Origin: MGBC131033 sp910585655
Lineage (GTDB): Bacteria > Bacillota > Clostridia > Lachnospirales > Lachnospiraceae
DNA: 64,000 nucleotides
Reading direction: 5' to 3'
NCBI GenBank assembly: GCA_949502025.1
Contig: CATBCG010000073.1
Span: 1-64,000, forward strand
The notes beneath the pieces are model-generated. The model searched no databases, was not told the origin of the DNA, and saw only the letters and a list, made by a program, of their open reading frames with translations. Positions 60,501 through 64,000 of this stretch are shown in pieces (the first letter of the stretch is position 1; the number at the start of each line of letters is the position of its first letter). The position numbers and the translations under genes are program-made.

Positions 60501-61550
60501 TTATTTAGAACGAAAGACAGCAATAATGGAATCAAACGCCGCCCAAAGGATACCGGCTAACGGCCAGATCAGCCAGCTAATGTGCCAGGCATGGAAGAGG
60601 AAGCTCCAAATTAGGTAAGCGGCGGTCACACCGAGCCAATAGACATCGGAAATGGCGTTGGAGAGTGCTTTGTTATATCGTCTGCGGCTCGGATCGTGCG
60701 TTTCGTAGGAGGTTTGCTGGTTGGCGTCCTCGTGAAGCGAAATATCTCCTTTTAATAGCGTCTTATAGCTTTCTGAAATGATACTGGCATGAACCAGGAG
60801 GAAAACACCGATTCCGACCAGGATCAGCAAAAGGCAGACGCCGGCGATCTGAAACATTTCTCCTACATGAAAGCTTTCCCCAAACAGCAATGCAGTAGCA
60901 AGCAGCGGAATGACGCTGAGGATACAGAAGAAAACGCCGACGGAAATTTGAATAGCAAAGGCGGAACGAAACTGGTTGTGCAGCTCGCCTAAGTAAGCGG
61001 CGGTATCAAGCGAGATCCGAAAGGGTTCTTTTTTTAAATAATCATACTGAGGCGCGGAAATTCCACTACTGACAAAGAGGGCTACCGCAACCGCAATACA
61101 TAAAAACAAAGCAAGCAGACCTAAAAAGGCAGACATATTTTCGGGCAGCCGGTTGAGGGTAAATTCCGATAGACCAGCCAGGTAAATTAACAAGACCGGA
61201 GAAAAAATACACAGCATGACGCCAAGGGCTATCTTCGTAGCATATTTTTTGGAAAAGCGAAGGAAGTCGTCGGCTTCGTCAGAAGAAACTATATGGAACA
61301 GATCGGATTCGTCCTGCGAAGTGTTTGGAGACTGGGAAGAAGAAAACGGAAACTCTGCCAGTATCTCGTCCAGATTACCAAACTCTGTGATAACAATGCC
61401 AATCGCCTCATTTTCGCTTTTGCCGGAGGCTTTCAGTTCTGCATATTTGTCCTCCATCATAGCGTATAGCTCTTCCTTGGCGCGGAGGGTTTCCGGTGTT
61501 TCCGGAAGGCTTAAAAACATATTGTCTAAATAAGTACGGATCGTGTCCAT
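60501..61550 (-). CDS. Permease-prefix-domain (DUF1700-like) membrane protein
   Basis: 349 aa. Residues 1-65 are the permease prefix domain, with TPETLRAKEELYAMMEDKYAEL and ENEAIGIVITEFGNLDEIL. They are followed by about six membrane segments (about 105, 135, 200, 230, 305, 330). Such proteins are regularly paired with PadR regulators and are thought to control envelope stress or to anchor transport systems. The start lies 12 nt after the stop of the padR gene, confirming an operon. There is no ATPase in the unit. It ends at the bidirectional terminator at 60438. Confidence 0.75.
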   Translation of the reverse strand: MDTIRTYLDNMFLSLPETPETLRAKEELYAMMEDKYAELKASGKSENEAIGIVITEFGNLDEILAEFPFSSSQSPNTSQDESDLFHIVSSDEADDFLRFSKKYATKIALGVMLCIFSPVLLIYLAGLSEFTLNRLPENMSAFLGLLALFLCIAVAVALFVSSGISAPQYDYLKKEPFRISLDTAAYLGELHNQFRSAFAIQISVGVFFCILSVIPLLATALLFGESFHVGEMFQIAGVCLLLILVGIGVFLLVHASIISESYKTLLKGDISLHEDANQQTSYETHDPSRRRYNKALSNAISDVYWLGVTAAYLIWSFLFHAWHISWLIWPLAGILWAAFDSIIAVFRSK

Positions 61551-61562
61551 AGAAACTCCTTT

Positions 61563-61886
61563 CTAAAACTGCACAAACGGCTTCATGATTTTTTGGATTA
61601 AATGCCATTCGTCACATTTTTCCTGATAATAAGTACGTCCCTTTTGGGTAATACGATAATAGGTGCGGCGCTTGCCGCTGGTTTCGCTCCCATAAAAGGA
61701 TTCGGTATAGCCATTTTGTTCCAGCCGGTTAAAGGCGGAATAAAGTGTTGTTTCTTTGATAATGTAGTCTCCGTTCGACAGCTCCCGGATGCGCTTGGAT
61801 ATTTCATAGCCATAAGAGGGCTGTTCCAACAACAGAGATAAAATGATGGTATCGTTGTAGCCGCGTATGACATCACTGCTAATCAA
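61563..61886 (-). CDS. PadR-family transcriptional regulator
   Basis: 107 aa with the PadR winged helix: TIILSLLLEQPSYGYEISKRI (helices 1-2), IKETTLYSAFNRLEQNGYTES (recognition helix and wing), RRTYYRITQKGRTYYQE, and a short dimerisation helix at the end. PadR proteins repress their own operon and respond to small molecules or stress. First gene of a two-gene unit with the permease-prefix protein. A pair of inverted TACGAC/GTCGTA half-sites lies about 45-70 nt upstream and may be its operator. Confidence 0.85.
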   Translation of the reverse strand: MISSDVIRGYNDTIILSLLLEQPSYGYEISKRIRELSNGDYIIKETTLYSAFNRLEQNGYTESFYGSETSGKRRTYYRITQKGRTYYQEKCDEWHLIQKIMKPFVQF

Positions 61887-61929
61887 ATTCTCACTCCTTA
61901 TCTATTAAGCTACATAGAAATAGAAGATA

Positions 61930-61956
61930 TACGACTATCGTACTATGTCTGTCGTA
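61930..61956. promoter_or_regulatory. Inverted repeat upstream of padR
   Basis: TACGAC (61930-61935) and GTCGTA (61951-61956) are perfect inverted half-sites 15 bp apart, inside the padR leader. PadR proteins usually bind dyads in their own promoter; the match to the classic ATGT/ACAT form is poor. Confidence 0.4.
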
Positions 61957-62092
61957 GTAATTTTAGAGTAGCACAGGAGATACCGGATGTCAAGTGAAAT
62001 TTTGCTGACAGAAGGAAGTCGTTGTTGTATAATAAAAAGCATGTCAAGCGATAGGATGTTTGGAAGGGATGTCTGGAAAGGGAGAATAAGGA

Positions 62093-62734
62093 ATGAATAA
62101 AGTGAATTATCAAAGAGAATTAGATAAAACATTGGAGAGATTAGCGGTGGAGGGAAAGAAGCCGTCGCTTCTGCTGCATGCCTGCTGTGCGCCGTGCAGC
62201 AGTTATGTGCTGGAGTATTTGTCTGCTTACTTTGAGATTACGTTGTATTTTTATAATCCGAATATTGCGCCCAGAGAGGAGTATGAGAAGCGTTTGGAGG
62301 AACTGGAGCGTTTATGTCTGGAAATGCAGGAGGCAGGACGGCTTTCCCTGCCGGTTAAAATTTTGGCAGGAGAGTATGAGCCGGAGCGTTTTACCAGGCT
62401 GGCACAGGGACGGGAGGAATTGCCGGAAGGAGGAGAGCGCTGTTTTGCCTGCTACGCGCTGCGGCTGGGAGAAGCTGCAAAGGTGGCAAAGGAGGGAGGG
62501 TTTGACTATATGACGACTACCTTGTCCATCAGTCCTTATAAAAATGCAGAAAAATTAAATGAAATCGGCAGAAATCTGGAGAAGCAGACAGGAGTTGCTT
62601 ATTTATATTCGGATTTTAAAAAGAAAAACGGCTATCAGCGTTCGATTGCGCTTTCGCAGGAATTCGATTTGTATCGGCAGGATTATTGCGGCTGTGTTTA
62701 TTCCCGCGCAGAGAGGGAACACAATAGGCATTGA
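62093..62734 (+). CDS. queH: Epoxyqueuosine reductase QueH
   Basis: 213 aa. Cys motifs of the DUF208/QueH family are present: LLHACCAPCSSYVLEY (adjacent Cys pair plus CxxC) near residue 25, GERCFACYALRL near 118, and DYCGCVYSRAER near 198. YNPNIAPREEYEKRL and TTTLSISPYKN are further family stretches. QueH reduces epoxyqueuosine to queuosine in tRNA, as the iron-dependent, B12-free alternative to QueG. The protein ends with the stop that overlaps the -35 box of the feo promoter. Confidence 0.9.
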   Translation: MNKVNYQRELDKTLERLAVEGKKPSLLLHACCAPCSSYVLEYLSAYFEITLYFYNPNIAPREEYEKRLEELERLCLEMQEAGRLSLPVKILAGEYEPERFTRLAQGREELPEGGERCFACYALRLGEAAKVAKEGGFDYMTTTLSISPYKNAEKLNEIGRNLEKQTGVAYLYSDFKKKNGYQRSIALSQEFDLYRQDYCGCVYSRAEREHNRH

Positions 62735-62759
62735 CAAAATAAAAGGGTACGATTACAAT
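62731..62759 (+). promoter_or_regulatory. Promoter of feoAB
   Basis: TTGACA at 62731-62736, 17-bp spacer, TACAAT at 62754-62759, a near-consensus sigma-A promoter. Its -35 box overlaps the queH stop codon. Confidence 0.7.
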
Positions 62760-62782
62760 GATAATGATACATATTCTCATTT
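62757..62782. promoter_or_regulatory. Fur-box-like sequence over the feoAB start site
   Basis: AATGATAATGATACATATTC and the following TCATT resemble the Fur 19-bp box made of GATAAT hexamers (the first two are clear, the inverted third is weak). It overlaps the -10 box and start point, where an iron-loaded repressor would block transcription. Confidence 0.5.
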
Positions 62783-62804
62783 ATAAAAGAAAGGGGAGCG
62801 TTCT

Positions 62805-63026
62805 ATGAATTTATGCGAGGCAGAAATCGGCAGACAATACCGGATTGCCCGGATGGATCTGACAGAGGATATCGGACGGCGGTTAAGGGCGTTGGGTATG
62901 ACACAAGAGACAAGTTTGTCTGTTTTAAATCGAAAACGAAACGGCTGTCTGATCTTTAAAGTCAGGGGAACGAGACTGGCAATCGGACGGGATATCGCAG
63001 AAGCAATACAAGTAGAACATGTCTAA
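62805..63026 (+). CDS. feoA: Ferrous iron transport protein A
   Basis: 73 aa forming the SH3-like FeoA fold. Recognised by MNLCEAEIGRQYRIARMD, then EDIGRRLRALGMTQETSLSVL (the L-x-x-L-G-M signature) and FKVRGTRLAIGRDIAEAI. FeoA is a small cytoplasmic partner that supports FeoB-driven Fe2+ uptake. Ribosome site AGGGGAG lies upstream and feoB follows 22 nt after the stop. Control is probably by iron through the Fur-like box. Confidence 0.9.
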   Translation: MNLCEAEIGRQYRIARMDLTEDIGRRLRALGMTQETSLSVLNRKRNGCLIFKVRGTRLAIGRDIAEAIQVEHV

Positions 63027-63048
63027 GAGCAGGAGGAAAGGAAGCGAT

Positions 63049-64000
63049 GAAGGAACAGAGCGGAAGCGGGCAGGAAATTCAGGTTGGATTTGTCGGAAAC
63101 CCAAATTGCGGGAAAACGACGTTGTTTAATGCTTATACAGGAGCCAGGCTGAAGGTAGCAAACTGGCCGGGCGTAACCGTAGAAAAAAAAGAAGGGGCTA
63201 TGAAATACCATAACCATCGGTTCCGACTGGTGGATCTTCCGGGTATTTACAGTCTGACTTCTTATACGATGGAGGAGAAGCTTTCCAGGCAGTATATTAT
63301 GGAAGAGGATGTGGATGTTATTGTCAATGTCGTGGATGCTTCCAATTTGGAACGGAATTTATATTTGACGTTGCAGTTGATCGAACTTGGGAAACCGGTG
63401 ATTCTGGCGCTGAATATGATGGATGTAGTAGCGGAGCGCGGAATGGAAATCGATCTGCATCGTCTGCCGGAGATGTTGGGAATCCCGGTGATTCCGGTAT
63501 CGGCAAGAAAGAAAACAGGGTTGGATATCTTAATGCACGCCGTTGCCCATCACCGGGACAAGAAAAACGATGAAAAGTTAGAACACCATCATCAGGCAGC
63601 CAGGGAGAGCAGACATATTCATAAGCATCATGAGGAATATGCGGTCGTTTACAGTGATGAAATTGAGGATCGGATTGACGAGGTAGAGGCAATCTGGCAG
63701 AAACACTATAAAAAGGCGTTGCCCGGACAGGAAGAACGGACACAAAGGGCAAGGCTGCGCTGGATTGCGATTAAGCTGCTAGAGCGTGATCCGGAAATTT
63801 TAAAAGCCTACCCGCTGGCAGCGGCAGAATTGCCAAAGGAAAGCTATGAGACTCGGATTACCAATGAAAAGTATGATTTTATTGAGGAAATCGTCGAAGA
63901 AGTCGTAGTCAATAAAAGCAGCAAAGAGGAGAACACGGATCGGATTGATCGACTGCTGACCCATCCTGTTTGGGGGCTTCCGGTTTTCCTGGGAATTATG
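63049..64000 (+). CDS. feoB: Ferrous iron transport protein B, 5' part (cut by window end)
   Basis: 317 codons up to the window edge. The N-terminal G domain is complete: VGFVGNPNCGKTTLFNAYTG (G1), PGVTVEKKEG (G2), LVDLPGIYSL (G3), ILALNMMDV (G4) and PVSARKKTG (G5). A His-rich stretch (HHRDKKNDEKLEHHHQ, then HIHKHHEEY) follows near residue 165-205 and may bind metal. The frame then reaches DRLLTHPVWGLPVFLGIM, the first residues before the membrane gate domain. FeoB imports Fe2+ across the inner membrane using its GTPase. Start at ATG 63049 behind AGGAGGAAAGG. Confidence 0.95.

Noticed and set aside
1..64000. CRISPR array, diversity-generating retroelement, prophage
   Set aside because: No regularly spaced repeats, no reverse transcriptase and no phage structural genes were seen on either strand.
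1..64000. tRNA or rRNA genes
   Set aside because: No convincing T-loop plus acceptor-stem pairing or rRNA-like sequence was noticed. A covariance-model scan would be decisive.

Overview
The window looks like a chromosomal piece of a gut-type Clostridia, most likely Lachnospiraceae-like. I base this on gene content and style: GH3 and ROK sugar operons, feoA/feoB, queH, a PadR/permease-prefix pair, a J-like TPR/Hsp70 pair, AGGAGG ribosome sites and TTGACA/TATAAT promoters. No rRNA, tRNA or CRISPR array was recognised, so the genus is left open.

The window has two halves. Bases 1 to about 29.3 kb are strikingly AT-rich and littered with decayed insertion sequences (two IS110, one ISAs1, two IS256, one IS3). 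Between the relics lie three kinds of cargo. First is a Gtr-type glycosylation module (1462-4259). Second is a surface-glycan precursor locus (5579-11389) in which two key enzymes are interrupted by runs of 8 and 10 G. Third are two candidate defence loci. One (13261-18043) pairs an intact metallophosphoesterase with a catalytically dead paralogue fused to a NACHT-type STAND NTPase. The other (20788-26651) is a three-gene unit: a SLATT-like two-TM protein, a 1475-aa HD + GHKL (Hsp90-like) ATPase, and an ImmA/IrrE metallopeptidase. I read this half as an accessory glycan and defence island.

From about 29.4 kb to the end the DNA is richer in G+C and compactly organised. A minus-strand MFS transporter and an iron alcohol dehydrogenase face a plus-strand operon (33943-42265) encoding a ROK regulator, a GH3 glycosidase and four upper-glycolysis enzymes (PGI, PPi-type PFK, class II FBA, TPI). 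A perfect 23-bp palindrome lies under the GH3 promoter. LarA-like and broken GH39 genes follow, after two tandem structured repeats. Next come housekeeping-like genes: a J-like TPR protein with Hsp70, an acyltransferase, an RlmI-type rRNA methyltransferase, a second methyltransferase, a MetRS-like enzyme with an abnormal KMSKS loop, an esterase, an XRE regulator, a broken AlbA_2 protein, a PadR/permease-prefix pair, queH, and feoA-feoB. feoB runs off the window end.

The strongest signals for follow-up are the five G tracts of 8-11 bases, all confined to the AT-rich half, and the two multi-gene candidate defence loci. In the glycan locus the enzymes fit a route from ribulose-5-phosphate to an activated, possibly furanose, arabinose-like sugar. 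Slippage in the two intragenic G tracts would switch that route on and off.
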